Shown: positions 26,099 to 36,551, counted from the first letter of the stretch. The stretch is 64,000 nucleotides of DNA from Aquisalinus flavus (GCF_022559625.1 NZ_CP042288.1:1512409-1576408); one strand, 5' to 3'. Program-made: numbers and translations. The notes: generated by a model from the letters alone, not told the origin.

Positions 26099-27808
26099 TC
26101 AAGGCGCCTTGAAGCGGTCTTTCCATTCCTCGATCTGCGTGTCCTCGACCTTGGTCACCAGCACTTCCGGTAGCTCAAACGCCGTGCCGGGCTTTACCGT
26201 CGAGAGAATATCAACCGCCTTGCCTTCCGGCCAGGCGGGGTAGGGTTCGGTCTCGCCGAAGATTGCCATGATCCTGGCTGACATGAACGGGATGACCGGC
26301 TGGGACAGAACGCCGAACAGGCGGATCAGGTTCAGCCCCGTGCGAACGCCGACAGCGGCCTGTTCCGGATCGGTCTTGTAGGCTGTCCATGGCGCGGCGA
26401 CCTGCAGATATTCATTGCCCGACACCCACATCGCCCGCAGCTCGGCGAACGCCTTGCGGAATTCCATCTGCGCCAGATACTCCGTATAGGCCGGAAGCCG
26501 CCTGTCAATCTCGGCATAGAGCGCGTGTTCGGCCGCGCCCGCCGTGCCGCCAGCGGGGACTTCCAGCCCGAACTTGGAATTGCAAAAACGCGTAATGCGG
26601 TTGACGAAATTGCCGAGCACGTCGGCGAGGTCCTTGTTTACCGACCCAGCGAAGCTTTCCAGCGTGAAGGACGTGTCATCGCTCTCCGGCGCATTGGCCA
26701 TCAGATACCAGCGCCACGTATCGGCAGGCAAGAGCTCCAGTGCCTGATCCATGAAGATGCCCCGGCCCTGCGAGGTCGAGAACTTGCCGCCATACCAGGT
26801 CAGCCAGTTGAGGCTCTTCAGCGTATCGACCGTCTTCCACGGCTCTTCGGTGCCCAGCAGCGTGCACGGAAAGGAGACCGTGTGGAAGGCGACATTGTCC
26901 TTGCCCATGAATTGCACATAAGTGACCTCGTCAGCGCCCTTGTCGGTACGCCACCAGCTCTGCCAGTCCTCGCCCGACTTTTTCGCCCACTCCTCGGTTG
27001 CCGCGATATACTCGATCGGCGCGTCGAACCATACATAGAAGACCTTGTTCTCGAACCCCGGCCGCGGCGTACCATTATACGCGACGGGTACGCCCCATTT
27101 CAGGTCGCGGGTAATCGACCGGTCGCGCAGGCCCTCGTTGAGCCACTTCTTGGCGATGGATTTCGTCAGAGAGGGCCAGCGCTGCTGACCGTCGACCCAC
27201 GAGGCAATCTTTTCCTGCAGCTTGGACTGCAACAGATAGAGATGCCGCGTCTCGCGCACCTCGATATCGCGTGAGCCGGATATCGCCGAATAGGGCTCGA
27301 TCAGGTCGACCGGGTCGAGCAGATTGCCGCAATTATCGCACTGGTCGCCGCGCGCCTTTTCAAACCCGCAATGGGGGCATGTACCCTCGACATAGCGGTC
27401 CGGCAGGAAGCGCTCATCGGTGACCGAATAGACCTGCTCGTCAGCACGCTCCTCGATCAGGCCGTTTTCTTCCAGGACATGGGCGAAATACTGGGTCAGC
27501 TTGTGATTGGACGGGTCAGACGAGCGGCCGAAATGATCGTATGACAGGCCGAAGGCCTCGCCTGCTGTCTTCTGGATCTCGTGCTGTTCGGCGCAATATT
27601 CCTCGACGGACTGTCCGGCAGCGCGGGCGGCAAGCTCGGCCGGTGTGCCATGCTCGTCGGTAGCGCAGATATAGAGCACGTCGTTGCCCCGCGCCCGCTC
27701 GAACCGCGCATAGACATCGGCTGGCAGCATGGAGCCGACGAGATTGCCGAGATGCTTGATGCCGTTGATGTATGGCAGGGCGGACGTGATCAGGATGCGC
27801 TTGGTCAT
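26099..27808 (-). CDS. metG: Methionine--tRNA ligase
   Basis: Charges tRNA-Met. The 569-aa class I synthetase shows the HIGH-type motif as GIKHLGN (residues 17-22), a zinc knuckle with CPHC and CDNC near residues 143-160, and the [10 protein letters not shown] catalytic block. The second signature is KFSTSQGRG instead of the KMSKS of E. coli; this variant, and [23 protein letters not shown] at the start, fit the Caulobacter-type enzyme from memory. No C-terminal tRNA-binding (Trbp111) extension is present. It stands as a single gene. Confidence 0.97.
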   Translation of the reverse strand: MTKRILITSALPYINGIKHLGNLVGSMLPADVYARFERARGNDVLYICATDEHGTPAELAARAAGQSVEEYCAEQHEIQKTAGEAFGLSYDHFGRSSDPSNHKLTQYFAHVLEENGLIEERADEQVYSVTDERFLPDRYVEGTCPHCGFEKARGDQCDNCGNLLDPVDLIEPYSAISGSRDIEVRETRHLYLLQSKLQEKIASWVDGQQRWPSLTKSIAKKWLNEGLRDRSITRDLKWGVPVAYNGTPRPGFENKVFYVWFDAPIEYIAATEEWAKKSGEDWQSWWRTDKGADEVTYVQFMGKDNVAFHTVSFPCTLLGTEEPWKTVDTLKSLNWLTWYGGKFSTSQGRGIFMDQALELLPADTWRWYLMANAPESDDTSFTLESFAGSVNKDLADVLGNFVNRITRFCNSKFGLEVPAGGTAGAAEHALYAEIDRRLPAYTEYLAQMEFRKAFAELRAMWVSGNEYLQVAAPWTAYKTDPEQAAVGVRTGLNLIRLFGVLSQPVIPFMSARIMAIFGETEPYPAWPEGKAVDILSTVKPGTAFELPEVLVTKVEDTQIEEWKDRFKAP

Positions 27809-27865
27809 GGAATCTCACAGGCAGTGTTGTTCAGGGGCGAGAAGGCCCGCTTGGCGAGCCCTGTG

Positions 27866-28333
27866 CTAGCGTTGTTTTAGCATCAGGACAATGCGCAGCA
27901 CCCCGGCGGCAAGCGTAATCCCGAGCAGAACCCAGTTTATCGACGCCGCCTGCTGCGGTCCGGCGATATGGATCAGATGCGCCCCGGCGAATAGCATCCA
28001 GATATACCAGGTGATATAGACCGGCACGGCCAGCCCCCGTCCCCGTCCCCAGCGGCTGATGACGGTAATGATCACCCAGGAATAGCTGACCAGCGCCCAA
28101 CCATAGACCGGCCACGCATACCATGGCCCCGGCAATCGCCAGGCGACGATGAAATAGACGAAGAGCAAGGCGAGATGCAGGCCCTCGGCGATGATGAAAG
28201 GCCACCACGACCGGCGCTTGTTCGCGATATTCAGCGGCAGCGCTTCGGTCACGAAGGCTGCACAAAAAAGGACCAGCGAGACGCGGGCTGCCCCCCTTGT
28301 CAGCTCGGCAATCGTGTCAAAATCTAGTTCCAT
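27866..28333 (-). CDS. Polytopic membrane protein of unknown function
   Basis: 155-aa protein with about five membrane helices (starting near residues 18, 44, 76, 100 and 132), rich in Trp and Tyr at the boundaries. No recognised family or catalytic motif. ATG at 28333 follows the MFS stop at 28353 by about 20 bp on the same strand, so it probably belongs to the MFS transcript. Confidence 0.7.
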   Translation of the reverse strand: MELDFDTIAELTRGAARVSLVLFCAAFVTEALPLNIANKRRSWWPFIIAEGLHLALLFVYFIVAWRLPGPWYAWPVYGWALVSYSWVIITVISRWGRGRGLAVPVYITWYIWMLFAGAHLIHIAGPQQAASINWVLLGITLAAGVLRIVLMLKQR

Positions 28334-28352
28334 CGCAACGCTGTGCGCGACA

Positions 28353-29675
28353 TCAGCGGGCCAAGTCAAGCCCGGCATTGCGCGCCTGTGTCCGCTCCCA
28401 GTCTTTCGGCAACCGCGTGCCTGTCCATATAAAGGCGATGATGCCGATGGCGTAGGGAACGGCCAGCGACGTCATCGACAGGCGCAGCGCCTGTTCGGCG
28501 CCATGGGCCTCTGTCAGCATGGTGGATACCCAGCCGACATAGGTCGGCCCGCCGCCGAGAGCGACAAGGTTGAGAATGAAGAAAAACAGCGCCGTCGACA
28601 TCGCCCGTACCCGGATCGGCGCGAGCGTCTGGGCGATGGAAAAGGACGGCCCGAGATAGAAGCCCGACAGGAACAGATAGACCGCGGTCAGCGTCATCGC
28701 CATGGCAAAGCTCTGCACCCAGAAGGCCAGTATCAGGCAGGGTGCGCCGATCAGCAAGGCGACGGCAGGTGCCCAGGCGTAGCCGGCCTTCGTCCTGCGC
28801 CCCCACCGGTCGGCGACGATGCCACCGATGAACGTCCCGCCGGCATAGGCGATACCGTTCAGAATGCCGAAGATGACCAGCACGCGCGGCAGCGGCACCT
28901 CCGGGAATGTCCGGCCCAGATAGATGATGATAAACGCGCCGAGCGCATAGGCACCAAAGGAAGAGAAGGAAATACCGAAACACATGCCCCACCAGGACGG
29001 CACGGATAACAGCTGGCCGATGGATTTGCCCAATGGCTGCTGCGGCACCGCCGCGTCAGCCACATCCATCGCGCCGCGTTTTGGCTCCCGCACCGTCAGG
29101 CGCAGGATGACAGCCAGCACTACGCCGGGGAGGCCAACGGCGATGAACACGGTCCGCCAGTCGAGATTAGGCTGGCCGAGCAACGCAGCCGATGCGAAGT
29201 AGGCCGCCATGATCCCGAGCGGTATGCCGAGGGAATAGATGCCAAGCGCCGTGCCCCGCTCTTCCTTGCTGAACAGGTCGGAGATCATCGAGTGAGATGG
29301 CGGCGAGCCACCGGCCTCGCCAATGCCGACACCGGCCCGGGCGAGCGCGAGCTGCAGGTAATTGACCGCGAGACCGGACACTGCGGTAAACCCGCTCCAG
29401 ACCGCCAGCGACACGGCGACGATATTCACGCGGTTGAACCGGTCCGCCAGCAGCGCAATCGGAATGCCGACGACCGTATAGAACAGGGCGAAGAAAAAAC
29501 CGGCCAGCAGGCCGATCTGGCCGTCATCGAGGCCGAGATCGGCCTGGATATAGGGGGCGAGAATACCGAGGATCTGGCGGTCGATGAAGTTGAAGGCATA
29601 GACCAGTGTGAGCAGCAGCAGCACGTAATAGCGATAGCCCTTGCTGCGCCCTTTCAGGTTTTCTTCCACCGCCAC
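28353..29675 (-). CDS. MFS transporter (spinster-like)
   Basis: 440-aa inner-membrane secondary transporter with 12 helices. The loop 2-3 motif GIPIALLADRFNRVNIV and the family start FNFIDRQILGILAPYIQADLGL place it with spinster-like carriers; GVGIGEAGGSPPSHSMISD is also typical. The start is GTG at 29675 with a strong GGAGGAAG ribosome site. Substrate unknown. It is divergent from a quinone-reductase-like gene across 84 bp. Confidence 0.93.
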   Translation of the reverse strand: MAVEENLKGRSKGYRYYVLLLLTLVYAFNFIDRQILGILAPYIQADLGLDDGQIGLLAGFFFALFYTVVGIPIALLADRFNRVNIVAVSLAVWSGFTAVSGLAVNYLQLALARAGVGIGEAGGSPPSHSMISDLFSKEERGTALGIYSLGIPLGIMAAYFASAALLGQPNLDWRTVFIAVGLPGVVLAVILRLTVREPKRGAMDVADAAVPQQPLGKSIGQLLSVPSWWGMCFGISFSSFGAYALGAFIIIYLGRTFPEVPLPRVLVIFGILNGIAYAGGTFIGGIVADRWGRRTKAGYAWAPAVALLIGAPCLILAFWVQSFAMAMTLTAVYLFLSGFYLGPSFSIAQTLAPIRVRAMSTALFFFILNLVALGGGPTYVGWVSTMLTEAHGAEQALRLSMTSLAVPYAIGIIAFIWTGTRLPKDWERTQARNAGLDLAR

Positions 29676-29759
29676 CGATCTTCCTCCAACTGCGTCGTGT
29701 TGTTTTTATTCTGGTTGAGCCTGCTAACAATTGCCACAAACCGCAAGGAGGAAACGCAT

Positions 29760-30761
29760 ATGAAAGCCCTGATCAGCGACAAGCCCGGTGGCCCTGAAAC
29801 CCTGGAATTGCGAGAGATGGTGACGCCCGTCCCCGGCCAGGGAGAGGTGCTGATTGCAGTCAGGGCCGCCAGCGCCAATTTCCCCGACACACTTGTCATC
29901 CGCGATCTCTATCAGTTCAAGCCACCGCGGCCCTTTGCGCCCGGAAGCGAGGTAGCGGGCGTCGTAGAGCGGGTTGGCGAAGGCGTGACACGGTTCAAGG
30001 AGGGCGACCGGGTTTTCGCACTGCTCACGCAGCAGGGCGGTTACGCGACCCATGCCATTGCCCACGAGACGGGTCTCCTGCCCCTGCCCGGCGACATGCC
30101 GTTCGAGGAGGCTGCGGCCTTCATGATGACCTATGGCACGTCCTACTACGCCCTGAAGGACCGCGCCCATCTGCAGGCAGGCGAGAGCCTGTTCATCTCC
30201 GGCGCGTCGGGCGGCGTCGGGTCGGCCGCGATCGAACTGGGCAAGGCCATGGGCGCCCGCGTCATCGCCGGTGTCTCCTCCCATTCCAAGGCGGAATTCT
30301 GCAAGCAAATAGGCGCGGACGAGACCATCGTCTACGACACCGAATTGAACAAGGACAACTCGAAAGACCTGTCGCGCCAGATCAAGACCATGGCCGGCGG
30401 CGACGGCGTCGATGTCGTCTATGATGCGGTCGGCGGTGCCTATGCCGAACCCGCCCTGCGGGCGCTGGCCTGGGAAGGGCGCTTTCTCGTCGTTGGTTTC
30501 CCCGCTGGCATTCCCTCGATCCCGCTGAACCTGACCCTGCTGAAAAGCTGCCAGATCGTTGGCGTGTTCTGGGGCGCGGGCGTGATGCGCGATCCGAAAT
30601 CCCATGCGAAGAATGTCGAGGAGCTGTTCGCTCTGTACAAGGATGGCAAGATCAAGCCGCGCATCACCGAGCGGTTCACCCTGAAGGACGCTGCCAAGGC
30701 GCTGGAAATGCTGGAGAAGCGCGAGGCGACCGGCAAGATCGTCATCACCATGGACGATTAG
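29760..30761 (+). CDS. NADPH:quinone oxidoreductase-family protein (MDR superfamily)
   Basis: 333-aa reductase of the zinc-less MDR group. MKALISDKPGGPETLELRE begins the GroES-like domain; SGASGGVGSAAIELGKAMGARVIAG is the NADPH-binding Rossmann motif; GRFLVVGFPAGIPSIPLNL and KIKPRITERFTL are further blocks. AAGGAGGAAA before ATG 29760 fixes the start; the frame extending back to 29292 is an artefact. Divergent from the MFS gene. Confidence 0.92.
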   Translation: MKALISDKPGGPETLELREMVTPVPGQGEVLIAVRAASANFPDTLVIRDLYQFKPPRPFAPGSEVAGVVERVGEGVTRFKEGDRVFALLTQQGGYATHAIAHETGLLPLPGDMPFEEAAAFMMTYGTSYYALKDRAHLQAGESLFISGASGGVGSAAIELGKAMGARVIAGVSSHSKAEFCKQIGADETIVYDTELNKDNSKDLSRQIKTMAGGDGVDVVYDAVGGAYAEPALRALAWEGRFLVVGFPAGIPSIPLNLTLLKSCQIVGVFWGAGVMRDPKSHAKNVEELFALYKDGKIKPRITERFTLKDAAKALEMLEKREATGKIVITMDD

Positions 30762-30831
30762 GGGCCGCTCCAGCGCCATGGAAACGGTCAACTCTTCTGT
30801 ATTCAAAGCAGTCCACTGAATGCAGTCTGAT

Positions 30832-32544
30832 CTAGTCTCGCGCGCCGACGCCATAGCGCCACTGGTCGAGGACGTCCTGAAGCGCGTCCTTGTCCGCGCT
30901 GCGGTTCAGTGACGCAAGCCCGTCGCTGCTGACCCGGCGGCTGCGGCTTTCAGACGGCAGGCTTGCATCGGGCAAGCGGCGGAATCGGAATCGCATCGGC
31001 ACGGGTGCGCCCTGCCCCACGGCTGCAGCCTCGCCATTGCCGAGAACGCCGACCGACGACAGCGTGTCGGTCGCGCTTTCCGGCGTGACTTCGTGCAAAT
31101 AGTCCTTGTCACTGGCGCTCGCCATGCGCATGGCAAAGAGAGTGTTGCAATATTCCCAGGCCTTCCGGCTGAGAGAGCGCGGCTGCGACGTGATCATGCC
31201 GATACTGACGTTGTTCTTGCCGCTCTTCTCGATGATCTTTCCGAGGGTGCGGCTCGACAGGCTGGCATCGCCGGTATCAGCCGGCAGGAATCGATGCGCC
31301 TCCTCAAGCAGCAACAGGAAGGGCGTTGACTGTTCAGTCGCACTGGCCACGAGCTGCATGTAGCGGGTAACAGCGGAAACGACGACTTCGGTCACATCCT
31401 GTGACTGGTCGGCGAGCTGGAGCACGGTGACCGGCTTGCCCTCGACCGGGATGCGCAGCAGCTTTGACAGGAAAGCCGCAAGGGAATCCTGCGCTCCGGC
31501 ACTCGACAGGAAGGTCTTGAAATGCGGGTCCTTGGCGACGGTGACGAGCCGCGTGCGCAGGCGCCGGAAGGTCTCGCCGTCATAGCGCTGGTCCGTATGC
31601 GCACTACGGTCGAGATAGCCGACCACATCGCTGAACCGGTAAGGCAGCGGCATGTCGACATTGACGGTGGAAAGCTCTGTCCCCTCGCGCACATAGCTGC
31701 TCGGATTCGCCTGGAGATAGCGCCGGCGGGCGGCGCAGACTGCCTCGCCGAGCAATTCCAGCTCGGCTTCGCTCAGCCGCCCGGCACTCGCCATGATCAT
31801 GTGGACCAGTTCGCGAAAGGTCAGCATCCAGTGCGACAGCGAGCCAGAGCCGAGCCGCATGACGTTGGCGACCTTGCCGAAACAGTTCGTGTACTCATTG
31901 TTGAGGTCGATCACCACCGTCCGGCAGGGGTGCCGGTTCTGGATCAGCGTCCGCACGATTGAGGCGGCAGCACATGTCTTGCCGGCCCCGCTCATGCCAA
32001 TGATCGCGAAATTGCTGTCGAGCAGCGCCCGCGCGTCAATCACTGCCGGCAGGGCCGAGCCATCGCTCATCTCGCCCACGCGGTAATAATTCTCGTTGCG
32101 GGTGCCATAGAGTACCGACTTGTCCTCCAGCGTCAGCGAGGCCGCGATATCGCCGAGCGAGGGATAGGCCGTGATGCCGCGGCGGAACAGGCGCGCGCCG
32201 GCTTCACCGACACGAAACTCGCCGATAATGCCGAGCTCTGCGATCAGGACATTGCCCTCCTCCTCGCCAATGCCGGCGGCAGGTGCGCTCAAGCCCGCCA
32301 CGCTCGCAACGATATCCGCCCTGCCCGTCTCGAGACAGACCGCGTCGCCGATGCGTGGCATGTGTTCGGCTTCATGATCCTCCGGCAGGTCGATCATCAT
32401 CAGGACCCGCGAGCCGCTGACCGAGACGACCTTGCCGATACGCATGCGCAGCTGCTCATCCGCGATCCGGCGGAAACTCGTCACGGTTTCCTCGCGCGGA
32501 CGCTCCGTGCCCGGTGCCGGCCGTGCCTGCGCCTGTTCGCTCAT
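30832..32544 (-). CDS. HerA-like ATPase (DUF87), paired with a histidine kinase
   Basis: 570-aa protein of the HerA/FtsK superfamily of hexameric motor ATPases. An N-terminal HAS-barrel-like region (about 30-130, IGKVVSVSGSRVLMMIDLPE) precedes Walker A GMSGAGKT at 183-190 and Walker B LLLLLEEAHRFLP near residue 415; NNVSIGMITSQPRSLS is the sensor block. In archaea HerA works with the nuclease NurA in end resection; no NurA or other nuclease is encoded here. The ATG at 32544 follows the kinase stop codon with no gap, so the two are translationally linked. I infer a DNA-translocating or remodelling motor under kinase-linked control. Confidence 0.88.
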   Translation of the reverse strand: MSEQAQARPAPGTERPREETVTSFRRIADEQLRMRIGKVVSVSGSRVLMMIDLPEDHEAEHMPRIGDAVCLETGRADIVASVAGLSAPAAGIGEEEGNVLIAELGIIGEFRVGEAGARLFRRGITAYPSLGDIAASLTLEDKSVLYGTRNENYYRVGEMSDGSALPAVIDARALLDSNFAIIGMSGAGKTCAAASIVRTLIQNRHPCRTVVIDLNNEYTNCFGKVANVMRLGSGSLSHWMLTFRELVHMIMASAGRLSEAELELLGEAVCAARRRYLQANPSSYVREGTELSTVNVDMPLPYRFSDVVGYLDRSAHTDQRYDGETFRRLRTRLVTVAKDPHFKTFLSSAGAQDSLAAFLSKLLRIPVEGKPVTVLQLADQSQDVTEVVVSAVTRYMQLVASATEQSTPFLLLLEEAHRFLPADTGDASLSSRTLGKIIEKSGKNNVSIGMITSQPRSLSRKAWEYCNTLFAMRMASASDKDYLHEVTPESATDTLSSVGVLGNGEAAAVGQGAPVPMRFRFRRLPDASLPSESRSRRVSSDGLASLNRSADKDALQDVLDQWRYGVGARD

Positions 32545-33444
32545 CTAGCCCGCCATCCTCGCCGGCATCGCACTGGCGGCCGGCTCGCCGGTCATCATCG
32601 ACAGCTCCCCGGCCGGCAGGGCCATGCGCACGGTCGTGCCGGATCCTTTCATGCTCTTCACGCTGAACCGTCCCCCGTTGAGTTCGATAAAAGACTTGGC
32701 GATCGGCAAGCCGATGCCGACCCCCTCATATTTGCGGTCGAGGCCCTGATGTACCTGCTCGAATATGCGCAGCGCCCTGTCGAGTTCCTGCGGAGTCATG
32801 CCGATACCATTGTCCTGTACCGCCAGATAGACCCAGTTGCGGTTGTCCTGCTTGCGGCCCATGCGGGCGATGACTTTCGTCTCGCCGCCAGCATCGCAAT
32901 AGGTGATCGCATTCTCGACCAGGTGCGAGATGGCGGTGATCACCTTGTCAGGGTCGATGAAAATGTCCGGCAGGTCGTCATCGACGCTCAGCGACAGGGT
33001 GACATCGGCGCCCTCGGCCATCGGCTTCAGGCGATTCACGACTTCCTCGAGAATGTCGAGGACCGGCGTTGCCTGCTGGTTCAGCCTGGCACCGCCGCTT
33101 TCGGCCGCAGCAAGCTCCAGCAATGTGTTGATATGGCCGAGCAGCAGGTCAGCCGATTGCAGGATATAGTCGAGATATTCGCTCGTCTGCTGTTCGCTCA
33201 GGCCGTATCGCTTGGCGTCCTTCATCATCGTCGCAAAACCGACAATGGCGTTCAGCGGTGTGCGCAGCTCGTGGTTCATATTGGCGAGGAAATCGCCGCG
33301 AGACCGGTAGGCCAGTTCTGCCTCGATCTTGGCTGCCCGCAGGGTAATATTGGCCCTCCGCCGCGCCAGCGCATCGCTGTAGCGGTCGATATAGTCATCC
33401 AGCAGGGAGCCGCCGGACCGGGCAAGACGACGAGTGGGCAGCAT
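32545..33444 (-). CDS. Soluble sensor histidine kinase upstream of HerA
   Basis: 299-aa kinase without membrane segments or a recognisable sensor domain. The first 50 residues look like a coiled coil. H-box NMNHELRTPLNAIVGF carries H58 and is of the DivJ/PleC/PdhS type common in alphaproteobacteria. The HATPase_c domain shows the N box HLVENAITYC, DNGIGM, GVGIGLPIAKS and GSGTTVRM. I favour ATG 33444, with AAGGTG 6 nt upstream; the GTG at 33453 would add three residues. No response-regulator gene is adjacent; the partner gene is the HerA-like ATPase, directly joined. Possible cell-cycle role, supported only by the H-box type and the CtrA-like site upstream. Confidence 0.9.
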   Translation of the reverse strand: MLPTRRLARSGGSLLDDYIDRYSDALARRRANITLRAAKIEAELAYRSRGDFLANMNHELRTPLNAIVGFATMMKDAKRYGLSEQQTSEYLDYILQSADLLLGHINTLLELAAAESGGARLNQQATPVLDILEEVVNRLKPMAEGADVTLSLSVDDDLPDIFIDPDKVITAISHLVENAITYCDAGGETKVIARMGRKQDNRNWVYLAVQDNGIGMTPQELDRALRIFEQVHQGLDRKYEGVGIGLPIAKSFIELNGGRFSVKSMKGSGTTVRMALPAGELSMMTGEPAASAMPARMAG

Positions 33445-33492
33445 TGCGTTCACCTTCGTTAAAGGGCTATCACCGCAACACTTACCGCGAGG

Positions 33493-33507
33493 TTAATATT
33501 TTCTTAG
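33493..33507 (-). promoter_or_regulatory. CtrA-like binding site upstream of the kinase-HerA operon
   Basis: TTAA-TATTTTC-TTAG on the plus strand matches the CtrA consensus TTAA-N7-TTAA at 7 of 8 positions. It lies about 50 nt before the kinase start, where CtrA boxes often overlap the -35 region. Confidence 0.4.
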
Positions 33508-33580
33508 CGTGCCAGAAGCCCGGGACAAAGTGGCGGCTCCTGCCCTTGACGAAGGTCCTTGATGACCAGCGCGCTGATGA

Positions 33581-35494
33581 TCAGGGCGTTTCCGGTTTTC
33601 CGTCATTCGGCAGATGATTGAGCGCCTCTTCCTTCTTGCGTTCGATCTCACCCTTTTCGTCCCGTGAGCTCTCCTCGTCATTCTCCGGCTCGGCCCGCAC
33701 CTTCAACGCCTCAGGCGGCACATAGGCGAGGATCGTATCGCCGGCTTCCGGCTTTAGCGGACTGTCGCCGGAAGCAATGAATATCTGTTCCTTGCGGATC
33801 ATCATCATCGGCTCGCCTTCGCCAAGATCCTTGAGATAGCGCTCGGGCGGATATTCCTCCGACAGGCGGGTCACCTGGAACACCCAGCCGGCATAATGGC
33901 GGCGCAACAATTCATCGAGGCCGGTGCGGCTGGCAAACAGCGTGCGGCCCTGCAGGGCATAGGACAAAGAGCGGCGCTCATTGTCCTCCTTCGCCCTTGT
34001 CGAGACCTGGAAGATCACGGCCCGGCCCATTTCCGGGGCGAGGTCGGTACAGACAAGGGAGTTATGAGCCTCGTTGCCGCCCACAGCGAGCAGGAAGCCG
34101 AACTGGTTGAGGTCGAGATGGTGTTCGGTCACCTCCGACAGGATCTCGCCATAATAGGTCGGCACCCCGGCCTGACGGGCCGGCCTGAGCGCCCGCCAGC
34201 TATCGTCGGCGATAACCACATGCTTGCCAAGATCCATCAACTTCTTTGCCAGCGCCACCGACCATGTGGTCGAGCCGACGATGAGAAAGCCGGGCTTGGA
34301 AGAAGACGCCAGATTCAGCATTTTCGCCAGCGGTGTAATGGTGAAGCCATGGATGACGACAGTCGCAAAAACCATGGCGAAGGCGAGCGGGATCATCTGC
34401 TCTCCGTCGGGCATGCCAAGGTCCACCAGGACACCGGCGAAGAAACCGGAAACGGCAACGGCGACAATCCCCCGCGGCGCGATCCACGCGACCAGTAAGC
34501 GCTCCGACCATTTCAGGTCGGTGCCGAGCAGAGACAGGATGATGGTGACCGGCCGGACGATGAAGATCATTGCGGACACGAAGGCCAGAGTCTGCCAGTT
34601 CAACGCTGCCGAAATCGTGTCCCAGGTCAGGTTGGCCGTGAGGATGACGAACACGCCGGAGACGAACAGGACAGCGATGTTTTCCTTGAAGTGCCGGATC
34701 TGGTTGATGGATGGCAGCTTGGAGTTGGCGATGGTGACACCCATGGCGGTGACGGCGAGCAGTCCCGCCTCTTCCTGCAACAGGTTGGCGACCTCGAACC
34801 CGACCAGCACGGTGGTCAGCAGCACGGGCGGCTTGAGATATTCAGGCACCCAGCCCCGGATAAAGGCGATGACGATCATCCGGCCGAGGATAATGCCCCA
34901 GCCGACGGCAAGGATCGTACCGAGGAAGACGCTGCCGACTGCCTCGGCCCCGGAATAGCCGCCTTGCTGAAGGCTGATATATTCATAGACGCCGACGGCC
35001 AGGACGGCGCCGATCGGGTCGTTGATGATACCTTCCCACTTCAACAGCGCGGCCGGTTTCTGGGCGAGACGCGCCTGGCGCAGCAGAGGCATGATCACCG
35101 TCGGGCCTGTCACCACCATGATGCCGGCGAACAGGATCGAGACGGTCCAGGACAGTCCGGCGAGGTAGTAAGCGGCCAGCGAGCCCAGGATCCAGGCGAT
35201 GAACACACCGGGTATGACGAGACGCAGCACGGCGCTGCCGACAGAGCCCTTGATCTCCTCGAATTTCAGCGAGAGACCGCCCTCGAACAGGATCACCGCC
35301 ACAGCGACCGCGATGATCGGGCTGTAGAACTCGCCGAAATCCTCTTCGGGGCTGATCAGGCCGAGCACCGGGCCGACCAGCAGGCCGGCAAGCGACATCA
35401 ATACGATCGCCGGCAGGTTCAGCCGCCAGGCAAACCATTGCGCACCGACCCCGATCACCCCGATCAGGGCAAAGCTCATGATTAGGTTTTCCAT
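33581..35494 (-). CDS. Cation:proton antiporter (CPA1, NhaP-like) with TrkA-type domains
   Basis: 637-aa inner-membrane exchanger of Na+ or K+ for H+. Residues 1 to about 400 have 12-13 helices; GPTVIMPLLRQARL and INDPIGAVLAVGVYEY (Asp in the ion site) are conserved. Residues about 410-520 resemble a TrkA-N (RCK) nucleotide-binding domain (PGFLIVGSTTWSVALAKKLMD, HVVIADD), and about 560-610 a TrkA-C domain. The very charged tail DEESRDEKGEIERKKEEAL ends the protein. The RCK domains suggest gating by nucleotides or cations. Confidence 0.92.
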   Translation of the reverse strand: MENLIMSFALIGVIGVGAQWFAWRLNLPAIVLMSLAGLLVGPVLGLISPEEDFGEFYSPIIAVAVAVILFEGGLSLKFEEIKGSVGSAVLRLVIPGVFIAWILGSLAAYYLAGLSWTVSILFAGIMVVTGPTVIMPLLRQARLAQKPAALLKWEGIINDPIGAVLAVGVYEYISLQQGGYSGAEAVGSVFLGTILAVGWGIILGRMIVIAFIRGWVPEYLKPPVLLTTVLVGFEVANLLQEEAGLLAVTAMGVTIANSKLPSINQIRHFKENIAVLFVSGVFVILTANLTWDTISAALNWQTLAFVSAMIFIVRPVTIILSLLGTDLKWSERLLVAWIAPRGIVAVAVSGFFAGVLVDLGMPDGEQMIPLAFAMVFATVVIHGFTITPLAKMLNLASSSKPGFLIVGSTTWSVALAKKLMDLGKHVVIADDSWRALRPARQAGVPTYYGEILSEVTEHHLDLNQFGFLLAVGGNEAHNSLVCTDLAPEMGRAVIFQVSTRAKEDNERRSLSYALQGRTLFASRTGLDELLRRHYAGWVFQVTRLSEEYPPERYLKDLGEGEPMMMIRKEQIFIASGDSPLKPEAGDTILAYVPPEALKVRAEPENDEESSRDEKGEIERKKEEALNHLPNDGKPETP

Positions 35495-35557
35495 TCAACC
35501 CCTTGATCTAGCTGGCAGTCCCTGCGGGACAATCTCACGGCTCGTGAGCCGGTCCCT

Positions 35558-36334
35558 CTACGCGTTCTTGAAGCCCGGCTTGCGCTTCTCGATGAAGGCT
35601 GCCATGCCCTCTTTCTGGTCTTCCGTGGCAAAGACCGAGTGGAAGGTCCGGCGCTCGAACAGCATGCCTTCGGCAAGGCTCGTCTCATACGACCGGTTCA
35701 CCGCTTCCTTGCACATCATTACCGACGGCGCTGAGAATCCCGCGATCTTGCGCGCCGTCTCCAGCGCGTCCTGCATCAGGTCGGCGACGGGGACGATGCG
35801 CGAGACCAGCCCGCAGCGTTCGGCTTCATCGGCGTTCATCATGCGGCCCGTCAGACACATCTCCATCGCCTTCGACTTGCCGATGAAGCGGGTCAGGCGC
35901 TGGGTGCCGCCTGCGCCCGGGATGGCGCCGATGCTGATCTCCGGCTGGCCGAATTTCGCATTGTCGGCCGCGATGATGAAATCGCACATCATCGCGAGTT
36001 CACAGCCGCCGCCCAGCGCATAGCCCGCCACCGCCGCGATCACCGGCTTGCGGCACTTGGCGGCCTGCTCCCAGTTTGCCGTAATGAAGTCGTTCTTGTA
36101 GGCGTCCATATAGGACTTGTCCGCCATCTCCTTGATGTCGGCCCCCGCCGCGAACGCCTTTTCGGAGCCGGTAATGATCATCGCCCCGATCTGCGGGTCC
36201 TTGTCCCCCTTCTTCAGGGCATCCGTCAATTCGTCCATCAGCTGCAGGTTCAGCGCATTGAGCGCCTTGGGCCGGTTCAGCGTGATGATGAAAACGCGGT
36301 CATCGGTTTTGGTTTCGATGCAGGTATAAGCCAT
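35558..36334 (-). CDS. Enoyl-CoA hydratase
   Basis: 258-aa crotonase-fold enzyme that hydrates trans-2-enoyl-CoA in beta-oxidation. The oxyanion-hole segments are [11 protein letters not shown] and [16 protein letters not shown], and the two catalytic glutamates sit in GGGCELAMM and [18 protein letters not shown]. It is close to short-chain mitochondrial-type hydratases. Single gene; no other fatty-acid genes adjacent. Confidence 0.95.
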   Translation of the reverse strand: MAYTCIETKTDDRVFIITLNRPKALNALNLQLMDELTDALKKGDKDPQIGAMIITGSEKAFAAGADIKEMADKSYMDAYKNDFITANWEQAAKCRKPVIAAVAGYALGGGCELAMMCDFIIAADNAKFGQPEISIGAIPGAGGTQRLTRFIGKSKAMEMCLTGRMMNADEAERCGLVSRIVPVADLMQDALETARKIAGFSAPSVMMCKEAVNRSYETSLAEGMLFERRTFHSVFATEDQKEGMAAFIEKRKPGFKNA

Positions 36335-36551
36335 TTAATGCCCCCTCGGGTCAGCCTGGTAATTGGTTGCGCTTATCGCAGCCCGCCCGATCAACGCAAG
36401 TACGGGAGTAACCGGCGGCGACGCGCTCCGTTTTGCCGCCACGAGTGTATATGGTGCGACGCAATAGGAAAACCGCCCCAATTTAAGGGTGACGCCGCAA
36501 ACGGGGCAGCCTATATACGGCGCTTACATTCCTATCTTCCGGAGATAACAC

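Noticed and set aside
29292-29759. N-terminal extension of the quinone reductase-like protein
   Set aside because: It overlaps the MFS gene on the other strand; a strong ribosome site marks ATG 29760.
30832-32544. HerA-like ATPase as part of a known phage-defence system
   Set aside because: No nuclease, SIR2 or DUF4297-type partner is adjacent; the only partner is a histidine kinase, so defence is not supported.
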